Origin: Sipunculus nudus
Lineage: Eukaryota; Annelida; Sipuncula; Golfingiida; Sipunculidae
Length of the DNA stretch: 64,000 bases
Assembly (NCBI GenBank): GCA_026874595.1
Contig: CM049321.1
Coordinates: 26,337,479-26,401,478 of the forward strand
Reading direction: 5' to 3'
Part shown: positions 14,201 through 28,100 of the stretch, piece by piece
Layout of the letters: the number at the start of each line of letters is the position of its first letter
Position numbering within the stretch: position 1 is the stretch's first letter
Translations under genes and position numbers: made by a program
Notes under the pieces: model-generated
Told to the model about the DNA's origin: nothing
Seen by the model: only the letters and a program-made list of their open reading frames with translations
Database searches by the model: none

Positions 14201-17200
14201 CTCACACAGTCAACAAAAATCATATTTGCAAATAGCTCAATGGTTTTAAATACACCTGACATGCAATGTTAATATGAAGGTGGTTATTGGTCCATGAACT
14301 AAAGATTTGGTAGAGCCAATCAGAGTTTAGAGGGATGACTTTATTAAATTTGTTAAAGACTTGTCCATGGCCTTTTAGTACTAAGCATTCTCTATTGACT
14401 GTAAATGAAGTTTATCATTGGATAAGAATGATACAGGGATTTCAGTAGGAAGAAAATTTGAAGAGTCTGTGACCCCTAGCAAAAATATTTGGAAGTCCTT
14501 TCTTAGTTTAGAGAGTCCAAAGTGGAGATGGTATATGTGTCCAAGTCTGAAGGGTTATGTAAAATTGAATCTTTTTTGTGTTATATGTAATTATTGTATC
14601 ATCATATGATTAGAAATCAGGTAATATGGATATTTGCTGTAAGCCTCAGTTGTCAACGCAGCATTTACACAACTGACAGGTTTGGTTGAAGCACACGGTA
14701 ATGGTCATTGACTGCTGCAAGGTGCAAAATCCAGAAATTTGCGCATCCCATTGGATGCTTGGACTCTCAGAACCAAGCGTCCGTAAGAGACACTTACCCA
14801 TGCATTCCTGAAAGCCCTGATAATATCTAATCATTAGACCTACTTGACATCAGGTTTTACATAAATAGTGTGAGGAAATATAGGGGTCATATCCTGCTGT
14901 TAAGAAATCAGATCCAATCTCTGGGATTCTGTCGGTATTTCCCCATTTTTGTACACTGATCTATGATGAGACCTCTTATGCAGTTATGGTATACTCACTT
15001 TCCCTCTGTTCGTTCATTGACTTTTAGTGTCTCTGCGCTAACCTACCATAATGGATTTTACAAAACTCGCCATAACCACTGACACATGGATTATCTCACT
15101 CAAGTTTCATTATAGACAAAATCCACGCATATTCATTATTGAATGAGGTCAGAGGTTACCAGCTCCTGTGTGTCATTCTTATGACTTACCAAAATCTTAT
15201 GAATTTTCATGAAACTCATAACTTTTTACCAATAGAGTTTCTGACCTGAATTAAATTTTTGGCAAAACCTACAAATATTTAATGAGGTCAGAGGTCACAA
15301 GACATACAACAGATGTATTATGCATTGTTGCAGTGCTCTTGTTGCATTTGACATACTGCCAGGAATGAACCCTCTACTTTCAGCTCCACAGTCCAATGCT
15401 TTAACCACCAGACTACGTCCCACCTGTTTGTTACATGACTGCATCAACTTAATATAATTAATTCCTGTATATTTATTGATTATAGGGTACTTATAAGTTT
15501 GGGAAGCAGGCTGTCCAGGCAGCTCTGGTTGTACGGAGGTCTCTGCAGGCTGACCTAGAGCCTGCTAATATACTGGCCCAGCACCTGAATGACGTCTGGA
15601 AGAACTTCAGTCAGGGCGTCAGCGAAGAAATAGCTCGATCAGAAGCCTCAAATACTTTCCTCAACAGAGCTGACATTGTACGTATCTGGAGAAATCAGCT
15701 ACACATATAACATCTATTAAAAAAAATATTCTTGAAGTGTCCAACAGCATTCATTGATGAAAGATTGTTTTCCTTTCAATATGTTCTGTTGCCCAATGGA
15801 TAATGTGTAGTTCCTACAGGTACTGCTCTTTTCACAGGTATCATATGACAACTCGTACAAGAAATTTAGTTGCTTATCCTATAATTTGTCTCTGATTTTA
15901 AATATAAATGCTTATTTTGAATATAACCCTTCACTCTATAGCAGTATGACTGGGGGGGGGGGGGGCGGGGAGTGAATGTTAGTCACAACATGGGTCTAGA
16001 TTAGCAAGTGATGGTTACACCAAGGGAAAGGACCACACAGACTAGATGGTGTTGTCACACTAAAGTCAGGCCCACACAGATTAGGGTGTGTTGTCACACC
16101 AAGAGACAGGACCACACAGACTAGGGGTGTTGTCACACCAAGAGACAGGCCCACACAGACTAGGGAGAGTTGTCACACCTACAGACAGGACCATACAGAC
16201 TAGGGGTGTTGTCACACCAAGAGACAGGCCCACACAGACTAGGGTGTGTTGTCACACTAAGAGCCAGGACCACACAGACTAGGGAGTGTTGTCACACTTA
16301 GAGCCAGGGCCAAACAGACTAGGGAGTGTTGTCACACTAAGAGCCAGGACCAACAGACTAGGGAGTGTTGTCACACCAAGAGGCAGGACCACACAGACTA
16401 GGGGTGTTGTCACACTAAGAGCCAGGGCCACACAGACTAGGGGTGTTGTCACACCAAGAGACAGGCCCACACAGAATAGGGAGTGTTGTCACACCAATAG
16501 CCAGGGCCACACAGATTAGTGTGTATTGTCACACTAAGAGCCAGGACCACACAGACTAGGGTGTGTTGTCACACTAAGAGCCAAGACCACACAGGCTAGG
16601 GAGTATTGTCACACCAAGAGGCAGGACCACACAGACTAGGGGTGTTGTCACACTTAGAGCCAGGGGCACACAGACTAGGGAGTGTTGTCACACCAAGAGA
16701 CAGGACCACACAGACTAGGGAGTGTTGTCACACTAAGAGCCAGGACCACACAGACTAGGGTGTGTTGTCACACTAAGAGCCAGGACCACACAGACTAGAG
16801 TGTGTTGTCACACTAAGAACCAGGACCACACAGACTAGGGTGTGTTGTCACACTAAGAGCCAGGGCCACACAGACTAGGGAGTGTTGTCACACTAAGAGC
16901 CAGGGCCACACAGACTAGGGTGTTTTGTCACACTAAGAGCCAGGACCACACAGACTAGGATGTGTTGTCACACTAAGAGCTGGGACTTCACAGACTAGGG
17001 TGTGTTGTCACACTAAGAGCCAGGACTTCACAGACTAGGGTGTGCTGTCACATCACACTAAGAGCAAGGACTTCACAGACTAGGGAGTGTTGTCACACCG
17101 AGAGACAGGACCAAACAGACTAGGGAGTGTTGTCACACCAAGAGCCAGGACCACACAGACTAGGTGTTGTCACACCAAGAGCCAGGACCAAACAGACTTG

Positions 17201-20200
17201 GGGTTGTTGTCACACTAAGAGTCAGGACCACACATACTAGGGGGTGTTGTCATACTAAGAGCCAAGACCACACAGACTAGGGTGTGTTGTCACACCAAGA
17301 GCCATGACCATACAGACTAGGGGGTGTTGCAGACTTGGGAATTGGGCCCCAGTAGTTAAAGACCACAAATACATATGGGTTAGACCAAGAGTTAAAGCCC
17401 ATATAGACTTGGGTTTGTGAGTCACACCAGGATATCAAAATTACATACTCTTTGATTTTTGAGTCACACCAAAACATCAAGACTACATGATCTTGGATTT
17501 TTGAGTCACACCAAGATATCAAGACTACATATTACTTAGATTTTAGTCAAACCAAGATGTGAAGACCACATATTTTTGGTCACACAAAGAGGTAAAGACC
17601 AACAAACTAAAGTTGATGGGTGAAGACCAAACATACTTTGGGCAAGATGTAAAATGATTGGGTACCAGTTCAGAATTTAAAATGATAAAAACATTATAAC
17701 AAATATTTATGAAAGGTATACAACCACATATTATCACATATAACACATGTAAATATAAAGCACACATTTAACCTACTTTAACATAAGTTCAGAGGAATTG
17801 CCAGTGCTAAATAGTTTACAGTGGACCATGTACTTGTATTTGATAGGTTCTGCTGAAGATAGAAAAGCTGCTATTGGTGATCCATAGAGTAAGGAGTGGA
17901 CATATGTCAGCACCAGATCTTGTAGTGAGACACAGCCAGGAGATGGAGACAGTGTTCAGAGAGGGGGAGGAGACTGTCAGGCAAGGGGAGGAGTTACTGC
18001 ATAGATTGGCAGTGCCAGTCATGTCACAGACAAGGTAAGCTCCACCCATTCAACATTTGTGCTTTATAGTAGTTTATTTAAAATATAATGTTAAATCCAA
18101 AAGAAAGTGACAATTCATTGTCATAACTTTAAGGGTTATTTTTAAATGAGAAGACAATTAATTTCTTAGATACAAACATTTTCATTTAGTTAAGGTTAAA
18201 TTTATGTTCCATGATTATGATAATTACACAAGTTTATTCCTCTGCAGAAGTGCAGGAATCCAAATATTCATAAACAGTTAAACCTCACCTAAAGACCACC
18301 TCGGTTTAGCAACCACCTCAAAGCAATGACCAATTTTTTACAGGTCCAAATTTTTTTGCTCTTAACATAAGACCTCCCTTAGACTACCATCTTGCAAATG
18401 TGACCACTTTATCGAGGTCCCTATGGTGGGCATAATTTTTAGATTTACTGTATGTGATCCATATTCTTAATTTATGTAAGACCTTTTTGTATAGTGCACC
18501 TCAGGCCATTTTCTGTGAATTTGTATGTATTAATAATTTGTATTCTGTAATAGAATGCAGCCAGACATGAACGATGACCAGCAGGTAGCAGGTAGTGTCA
18601 GAAGAAAACTTGACCAACTGCATCAGGAACTCCAGCAATTAGAGACTCAGTGGGCGGGGCATACAATGGGGCTCCGCCTTCAGAGTGACGGACAGCTTGT
18701 TGGACCAGATGGTCAGCCAGTTAAAAACCAAATCATGCAGAGACCCTACACACAAACAACCACTGTGAGTACTCATATAACATTTTTCTATGAGCAGGTA
18801 CTCAAATAAAATTGTGCTTTTAGGAATAACTGAAGTGATTTCATTTTGCAATTAATGTTTAAATGTTAATTCAATGAATTATGATGCTTATAGTCCCCCC
18901 AATTTGAGGATATTAACTTTTCAGCACATTTGCATTGCTGACGTAAACAGTCTTCTGTACAAGAGAACTTAATAAAATGTTTTACTCTTCTTTTTAAAAA
19001 AATTGCTTGTGCATTAAGATGATGGATGCAAAGACAAAACCTATTCAAAATATGACTTTCTAGGGGTTTACCTTGGCTTTGATTTGGTCCATTTTGAGTG
19101 TTAGTCACACAAAAAAAATCAATATCTTAAGAAGGGTTCATCAGTTTTTATGAAAATCATTATAACCAAAGAGCTTGCTTAGCTTTATCTTGTACTCAAG
19201 CCTTGTGGTGCCAACTACAATCCCTTGAAATAATTACAGGAAATATTATTTATCAAAAAAGCTCAGGGACAGGGTTTTTGTTCAGATAAATGATCATTCA
19301 GATGAATGATTCCACAAGATTCATCATGATTGACAAGGTTGGAGCATTATCAGACACTGACAGGCATGAATCCCTGCTAATCTCTGTAAATATCCCAGAA
19401 TAGCACAAATTTTTTACTACAAATTTTCTGGTTTTCTTTCTTGGTTCAGATTTTGGATGAACAATAACATTTTTGGTCAAATTTTCAGAAAAACAGTGTT
19501 TCATTCAGTGATGCTCTACGCTACTGCTTTTGCATATTTTGCCTCCCTATCACTCCCTCCTAAAACTGTGAGCAATATCACATGATTAATATCTTGTAAA
19601 TTTGCATGCACATAAATATGGGTCAAAGGTCAGAGCCTCATCTTGTATAACTTTATTTTTTTAACCATAATTTTTAAAACAAATATTGCATGTCATTAGA
19701 TTAATAAAAGAGAGAGGGGGTCTTTGCCAAGGTCTTGGGATACTGCAGCTTCTCCAAATTAGAAATGTCTGTTCATAAAATGGATGGCTATGTTATAGGG
19801 ACATATCTGTTGATAGTCTGCTAGCTAAAAAATAAATGATAGGACTCTCTAGGGAACATGTAGTCCTTCACCTGAGAGATGGTGGTAAATTTGTACATGG
19901 TGTCAGGAATGAATGCAGGGAAAGAGAAAAATTTAAAAGAAGAGAAATTTTAGAAAAGGTAACATTCTTTTTGCCCTGTCTTTCAGATCACACAGACCAC
20001 TATTGAAACCTACCAACACCAGCCCAGGTCCTATCCACAGCAGTATGACACAAATGAGTACATGAAGCATGACCAGATCGTTCCACAGCAGTACTCACAG
20101 GTCCAGCAGACGGTCCCTCAAGACTCAGAGTACCAAGGTTTGATCAGGATGCTGCAAGAGGTATGTGAATCACTTCCTCCCGTTTTGGTGTTGTATTTCC

Positions 20201-22131
20201 CATTTCTCACTAACATATCCTACATTGAAGTACATCAAGAGAGGTATGTGAATCACTTCTTCCCATTTTGGTGTTGTATTTCCCATTTCTCTACTAACAT
20301 ATCATTCATTGAAGTACATCAAGAGAGGTATGTGAATGGCATCTTCCCATTTCAGTGTTGTATTTCCCATTTCTCCCCTGTCATATCCTGCATAGCAGTT
20401 TACCAAGATGGGGGTATGTAAATCACAACTTCCCATTTCAGTGTTGTATTTCCCATTTCTCCCCTGTCATATCCTGCATAGCAGTTTACCAAGATGGGGG
20501 TATGTAAATCACAACTTCCCATTTCAGTGTTGTATTTCCCATTTCTCTTCTGTCATATCCTGCATAGCAGTTTACCAAGATGGGGGTATGTAAATCACAA
20601 CTTCCCATTTCAGTGTTGTATTTCCCATTACTCTCCTGTCATATCTTACATTGAAGTACACAAAGAGAGGTATGTGAATCACATCTTTCCCTTTCAGTTT
20701 TGTGTTTCCCATTTCTCTCCTGTCATATCCTACATAGCAGTTCACCAAGATGGGGGTATATGAATCACAACTTCCCATTACAGGGTTGTGTTTCCCATTT
20801 CTCTTCTGTCATCTACAAACTACAGTTTATCTGAAAAGGTATGTCAATCCCTTTCCCATTTCTGTGGTAAACTTCGCATTTCTTTCTTTGCATACCCTAA
20901 ACATTACGCTATACCAAGAGAGGTATGTGAAACAAATCTTCCCATTTCAGTGTTGTTTCTTTCCTGTCATACCTTATACTGTAGCACACCAAAAGATATA
21001 TGTGCATCCCTTCCTACCATTTCCATGGTGTGCTTTCCATGTGCCATTTGTCATATCCTACATTTTCCACAAGCAATTTACATCTTCTAATTTCTGTAGT
21101 ATACTTCAAATAATTTCCTTTTTGTTATAAGTTACCCTACAATATACCAGAAAATATATGTGAATGTTTGTCTTTTTTGTGGTTTGCCCTCATGTCATGT
21201 CATATACACCATGTTCAGAGGAAGGTTTGTTGTTGTTTTGAAATCCTCAGTCATGGCAGTGTATGTTCATATGCAACATGTGCAGGAAACAGTGTAGATA
21301 AACACGTTGACTTCAAAATAAAAAGTATATTTATGTTCTTGTTTACTGCGTTCACTGTGTATTCATATAGAAGAGTAAATTTGGATGTATGAAGAAATTT
21401 AACGTGATACAAGTAGACTTTATAATTAGTCTTTAACCTGTCAAGGTATTGGATTAGACTTGCCTGGGATATCTTACGTTTACTCCATAACATCCTATTA
21501 CTGAGAAGGACTAAATATTCATTGGGCTGCATATTCAGAATTTTCACTTTTGGTGTGTGTCATTAGGTTTTCATTTTCCATTTGTGACAGTTTCATTTTC
21601 GCAGTCATTTCCCTATCGCAAATATGAAACTCTCATAGACTAAAAGCCAATCACAGTATAGACTTATCTTATGCAGAGTTTTAATCTTTCTTTATCATTT
21701 TTACATGTGGAGTACGTTAGATAAAATCATCAACACAGTCACTGAATACGGTTCTCCCATGGATTAAATCAAACAAGACTTCTGTAAGCCAGCAGCTTAG
21801 GGCTGATCACTGCACCAACACTGGACCTCTATACAGTTCACCTTGCATACATATATACTCAGCACTTGCTGGCTGCAAGACACACCATTCCTTATTGTAT
21901 CCGCCAAAACAGAGTTTTGCGGGTACTATATTTTCAGTCTGATGCCTCCGCCGCTGCCGCCGCCGCATATGTTTCCCAAGAACTACTCCGTAACCACTGG
22001 GCTGAATTTTAAAAAATTCAGAATTATGATCGGGTCACATGTGAACTGCTGCGCCCTCATTTTTAGCTCAGCTGACTGAAAGTCATCTGAGCTATAGCGA
22101 TCACTCTTTGTCCGTCGTCCGTCTGTCTGTC

Positions 22132-22166
<35 letters not shown>

Positions 22167-25100
22167 CTGTCCGTTAACCAGGCACAAATCGTAACCGCTA
22201 GAACTGGAATCTTCTTACTTGACATCCTGGGAGGTCCATGAAAAATCTCCTTGGAAACCAGAAATTAGGTCTCTGTTACCCATATCCTTCGAGCTATGGG
22301 GCCCCAAAGTACCCCCCAGAAAAGTCCAAAATTTCATACAAAAACTTCAATATCTCATTAACTACTTGACTGATGGTGATGATTTTTGGCATACATAATG
22401 ATCATGAGAGGTTCCATCAGTTCCTGAAGACTGGTGGCGCCACCTGTATTTTTCGATTTTTTACGAATTTTTTTCTCTATTTTTGAGACCTTTAAAAATG
22501 TGAACATCTGTTAACAAGGCACAAATCGTAATGACTAGACTTAGAATCTTCATTCTCGACACACTGAGAGACCTATGAAAAGTCTCCATGGAAACCAGAA
22601 ATTAGGTCTCTGTTAACCATATCCTTCCAGCTATGGGGCCCCAAACTACCCCCCAGAAAATTTAAAAAATTTCAAACAAAAACTTCAATATCTCATTAAA
22701 TACTTGACTGATGGTCATGATTTTTGTCATACATATTGATCATGAGATGTGCCATCACTTCCTGCAGACTGGTGGCGCCACCTGTATCGTTCAATTTTTT
22801 ACGAATTTTTTTCTCTATTTTTGAGACCTTTCAAAATGTAAACATGTGTTAACAAGGCACAAATCGTGAAGACTGGACCTAGAATCTTCATTCTTGACAC
22901 ACTGAGAGACCTATGAAAAGTCTCCATGGAAACCAGAAATTAGGTCTCTGTTACCCATATTCTTTGAGCTATGGAGCCCCAAAGTACCCCCAAGAAAAGT
23001 TAAAAATTTCATACAAAAACTTCAATATCTCATTAACTACTTGACTGATGGTCATGATTTGTGGCATAACTATTGATCATGAGATGTGTCATCACTTCCT
23101 GCAGACTGGTGGTGCCATCTTTATTGTTTGATTTTTTACGATTTTTTCCTCTATTTTTGAGACCTTTAAGGATGCTGTCATCTGTTAGCATGGCACAAAT
23201 CGTAACTACTGGACCTAGAATCTTCATTCTTGACACACTGAGAGGTCCATGAAAAATATCTTTGGAAACCAGAAATTAGGTCTCTGTTAACCATATCCTT
23301 CGAGCTATGGGGCCCCAAAGTACCCCCCCCCCCCCCAAGTAGTCAAAAATTTCATACAAAAACTTCAATATCTCAATAACTACATCACTGATGGTCATGA
23401 TTTTTGGCATACATATTGATTATGAAATGTTCCATCAGTTCCTGCAGACTTGTGGCGCCACCTGTATTGTTTGATTTTTTACGATTTTTTCCTCTATTTT
23501 TGAGACCTTTAGGGATGCTGTCATCTGTTAACGTGGCACAAAATATAACGACTGGACCTAGAATCTTCATTATCGACACACGGAGAGACCTATGAAAAGT
23601 CTCCATGGAAACCAAAATTAGGTCTCTGTTACCCATATTCTTTGAGCTATGGAGCCCTAAAGTACCCCCAAGAAAAGTAAAAAATTTCATACAAAAACTT
23701 CAATATCTCATTAACTACTTGAATGATGGTCATGATTTGGGGCATAACTATTGATCATGAGATGTGTCATCTGTTCCTGCAGACTGGTGGCGCCACCTGT
23801 ATCGTTCGATTTTTTACGATTTTTTCCTCTATTTTTGAGACCTTTAAGGATGCTGTCATCTGTTAGCATGGCACAAATCGTAACGACTGGACCTAGAATC
23901 TTCATTCTCAACACACTAGAAGACCTATGAAAACCATGGAAACCAGAAATTAGGTCTCTGTTACCCATATCCTTCGAGCTATGGGGCCCCAAAGTACCCC
24001 CCCAGAGTAGTCAAAAATTTCATACAAAAACTTCAATATCTCAATAACTACATCACTGATGGTCATGATTTTTGGCATACATATTGATTATGAGATGTTC
24101 CATCAGTTCCTGCAGACTGGTGGCGCCACCTATGTTATCTATCAAGAGGGTACAAATTGCAACAACTGGACCTAAAAACTTCATTCTTGTCATGCAAGGA
24201 GGCCCATGAAGAGTGCCTGTGGAAACTTGAAATTAGGTCTCTGTTACCCATATCCTTCAAGCTATAGGTCTCTGAAGTATCCCTCAGAATAATGGACAAT
24301 TTGATACAAAAGCTGAAGTATCTGAACAACTAATACGGAGATCATCATGATTCTTTGCATGGATATTGACCATTAAGTGTTTTTAGCTCAGCTGACTGTA
24401 AGTCATCTGAAGTATCCCTCAGAATAATGGACAATTTGATACAAAAGCTCAAGTATCTAAACAACTATTGCAGTGATCACCATGATTCTTTGCATGGATA
24501 TTGATCATGGAATGTGTCATCAGTTTCTGCAGTATGGTGGCGCCACCTTTTTTTTTTATTTTTACGAATTTTTTTCTCTATTTTTGAGACCTCATAAGAT
24601 TCGGTCATCTGTTAACATGGCACAAATCGTAACAACTGGACCTAGAATCTTCTCTCTTGACATGCTGAGAGGCCCATGAAAAGTCTCCTTAAAAACTTGA
24701 AATTAGGTCTCTGTTACCCATAACCTCTGAGCTATGGGGCTCCGAAGTACCACCCAGAATAATGGAAAATTTGATACAAAAGCTCAAGTATCTGAACAAT
24801 TATTATATTGATCACCATGATTCTTTGCATGGATATTGATCATGAAATGTTTCATCAGTTTCTGCATTCTGGTGGCGCCACCTGTATTTTTTCAATTTTT
24901 AGCTCAGCTGACTGAAAGTCATCTGAGCTGTAGGGATCACCTTTTGTCCGTCGTCCGTCCGGCCATCCAGGCGTCTGTCTGTTAACAGGGCACAAATCGT
25001 AACCGCTAGATCCGGAATCTTCTTACTTGAAATCCTGGGAGGTCTATGGAAATTCTCCTTTTAAACCTGAAATTAGGTCACTGTGACCTATATTCTTCGA

Positions 25101-28100
25101 GCTATGGGGTTCTGAAGTACCCCCCAGAATAATGCAAAATTTAATACAAAAGCTCAAGTATCTGAACAACTAATGCATTAATCACCATGATTCTTTGCAT
25201 GGATATTGATCATGGAGTGTTTCATCTATTTCTGGAGATTGGTGGCGCCACCTATATTTTTTTTATTTTTTACGATTTTTTTTTTCTACTTTTGTGATCT
25301 TTAAACATTTGGTCATCTGTAAACAGGGCACAAATCATAATGACTGGACCTAGAATCTTCTGTCCTCACCTCCAGGGAAGCCCATAAAAGGTCTACATGG
25401 AAATCCGAAATAAGGTCCCTGTTACCCATATTCTGTGAGCCATGGGGCTCTGAAGTACCCCCCAGAATAAAGATTTGGTCATATATTAACAGGGCACAAA
25501 TTATAATGACTGGACCTAGAATCTTCTGTCCTCACCTCCAGGGAAGCCCATAAAAGGTCTACATGAAAACCTGAAATAAGGTCCCTGTTACCCATATCCT
25601 TCATGCTCTGGGGCTCCGAAGTACTCCCCAGAATAAAGATTTGGTCATCTGTTAACAGAGCACAAATTATAATGACTTGACCTAGAATCTCCTTTCTTGA
25701 TATGCTGGGAGGCCCCTGAAAAGTCTCCTTGTGCACCTGAAATTACATCTCTGTTACCCATATCCTTCATCCTATGCGGCTTTGAAATACCCCCCAGAAT
25801 AAACATTTGGATTTGTTAACAGGGCACAAATCATAATAACTGGACCTAGAATTTTATTTTTTGACATGCTGGGAGACCCCTGAAAAGTCATCTTGTAAAC
25901 CTTGAAAATAGGTGTCTGTTACCCATATCCTTCATGCTACAGAGCTCCATAGTACCCCAATGAATATTGGATGATTTAAACAAAAGGTCAAGTTTGGAAA
26001 AAGTATTTCATTCAAATTTGACATTCAGATGATAAAATTACTTTTGTCAATGTCTTCCTGGTCAGCTGAGCGTCATGACCCCTGGGTCACTTGTTGGTTG
26101 ACCTCTGACCTTTCCTCCCTGCCCAGCGTCCATTTGTGTGTCTGTTTCCACACATAAACCAACTTATCTCAAGACTGGTTTGACATATCCATTTTAAATT
26201 TTGCATGTGTATAGATCTCACATAGCCCTTTATCATATGGCACCACCTGCAACCATTTTTGCACAGCAAATGTCTGTTTGTCTTCCGTGGGATAAAATCA
26301 CTCCTATCTCGGCGGTGGTTTGACTTATCTACCTAAAATTTTGCAGATTTATACATCTTGGATATCTTTCTGGATTTTGTGGCAGGTGGCACCACTTTCA
26401 TTTATGTTGACACAGCAGACATCCAGGCTTATATCTCAGGACTGGTTTGCTGTATCCTGCTGAAATTTTGCATGTGTATAGATCTCACATTTGCTCTTTA
26501 TCATACGCAAAACTGGAGGTGCCACCTGCTACCATTTTTACACAGCATCTTTCTGTTTGTCTGCCTTGGGATAAAATCACTCATATCTCAGTAGTGGTTT
26601 GACATATCTGCCTAAAATTTTGCATGTTTATACATCTTGGATAGCTTTCTGGATTTTGTGGCAGGTGGCCCCACCTATATTTATGTTTAGGCTGCAGACA
26701 TTCAGGCTTATATTTCAGGACTGGTTTGACATATCCCCCTGAAATTTTGCATGTGTATAGATTACACATAGATTTTATTATACACAGAATTGGTGGCGCC
26801 ACCAGCCACCATTTTTGCACAGCATCCTTTTGTTTGTTTACTGCGGAATAAAATCACTCATATACAAGTAGTGGTTTGACTTATCTGCCTAAAATTTTGC
26901 ATTTGTATACAACTTGGATAGCTTTCTGGATTTTGTGGTAGGTGGCGTCACCTACATATACATTGTGGCTGCAGACATCCTTGTTAATATGCAACACACC
27001 TCACTTTATTTCCCCTTGCCACTCAATCCATGCCTCACTTCACCTCTCCCACTCTGATTTCGGCGGATGCAAGTAGTCGCTTGACGACTACCCGTATTCT
27101 AGTTGTCATTTATATCATTATGTTAAAAAACAAGGAGGATATATATGATGGAGTTTCAACTCAACTCCACGTCATGTCATATAACTGGGTGATCAGTGGA
27201 ACGTAAAGGTGGCGCTGATTAAACCCGTATTAATTCTTGCAGCAAGATGAGAGTCCATCCTTGAGAACAAGTACAGTGAAATCTTGCCTTAAGTCCACCC
27301 TGCTATCATGGCCACCCTGCTAGGATGATGACTTACTTTTGTCCCGGCCTAATGTAAATCATACACCTTTGCAGTGACATTATGAACTAAAATGTTAGTG
27401 TGACATATTATTATGAACCTGAGTTATGATTGGTATTTCTGTACAGTACATGGAAATTGATGTTGACTACCAAACTTGTGCATTAATTAAAACAAATTAG
27501 GTTTCTTTACCTAGCAGTGGTGCATCTCTCATGCCAAATAGTGAATAGCTAGTGGCCACAAGTGTCATAAATTTGATTCAAAATTATCCTGACACATTTC
27601 ACCTAAATATATCTTTTAATTTGTGCATAATTCCACATTAAAACAGCTCTGCATTTAACTATTTAGAACCATTTTCCGGCAAATTAGTGATCAATAACTG
27701 GATCCCTTGCCTTGACAAGACCCAGCAGGGCTCCTTAGTGTTTAAAATCCATACCATATATACTCCCTCTTTTCCTACCAGATGTCAACACTAATGACAG
27801 TGCCTTGAATGCTATTGGTGCAATGTATAATAAGATGAACAAATTATCCTGTATTTTAGTGCTTCATCTTTTGTGACAAAAAAGTACACAGGTAAAAAAA
27901 AAAAAACAGATAACAAAACTGGCAGACATGGGTGAAACCTTAACCTCCTTACAACTGTGTAAATGAAGGTAAAAAAATTACATTCTAGATGACATTGGAA
28001 CTCCGATGGCTTTTCGTAAAAAGAGTTAACAGCATTTCTGTAATATCTATGTTGAAGTGAGAAGGTTAAAGGGTGGATATTTTACAGCTAGTGAAGTTAA

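Larger units (their letters stand above)
21897..27102 (+). mobile_element. Helentron/pearl-like non-autonomous element with satellite core
   Basis: The left subterminal motif (gtatccgccaaaacagag, 21,897-21,914) has an inverted partner at the right (ctctgatttcggcggatgc, 27,052-27,070). The right end then has a 7-bp-stem hairpin (gtagtcg cttga cgactac, 27,073-27,091), 7 bp, and CTAG before T (27,099-27,102), the layout of a Helitron-type 3' end. The inside is tandem repeats (listed next). Inverted subterminal repeats, a 3' hairpin and a tandem core match the known pearl/HINE elements of bivalves. No transposase or helicase is present. The exact 5' border is not resolved. Confidence 0.6.

Noticed and set aside
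16088-16519. Overlapping open frames with repeating HRLG / VVTPRD peptides on both strands
   Set aside because: They are the 40-bp minisatellite read in several frames; no start, splice or composition support.
21897-27102. LTR retrotransposon or autonomous transposon
   Set aside because: No reverse transcriptase, integrase, helicase or transposase frame was seen and there are no long terminal direct repeats; the content is tandem satellite.
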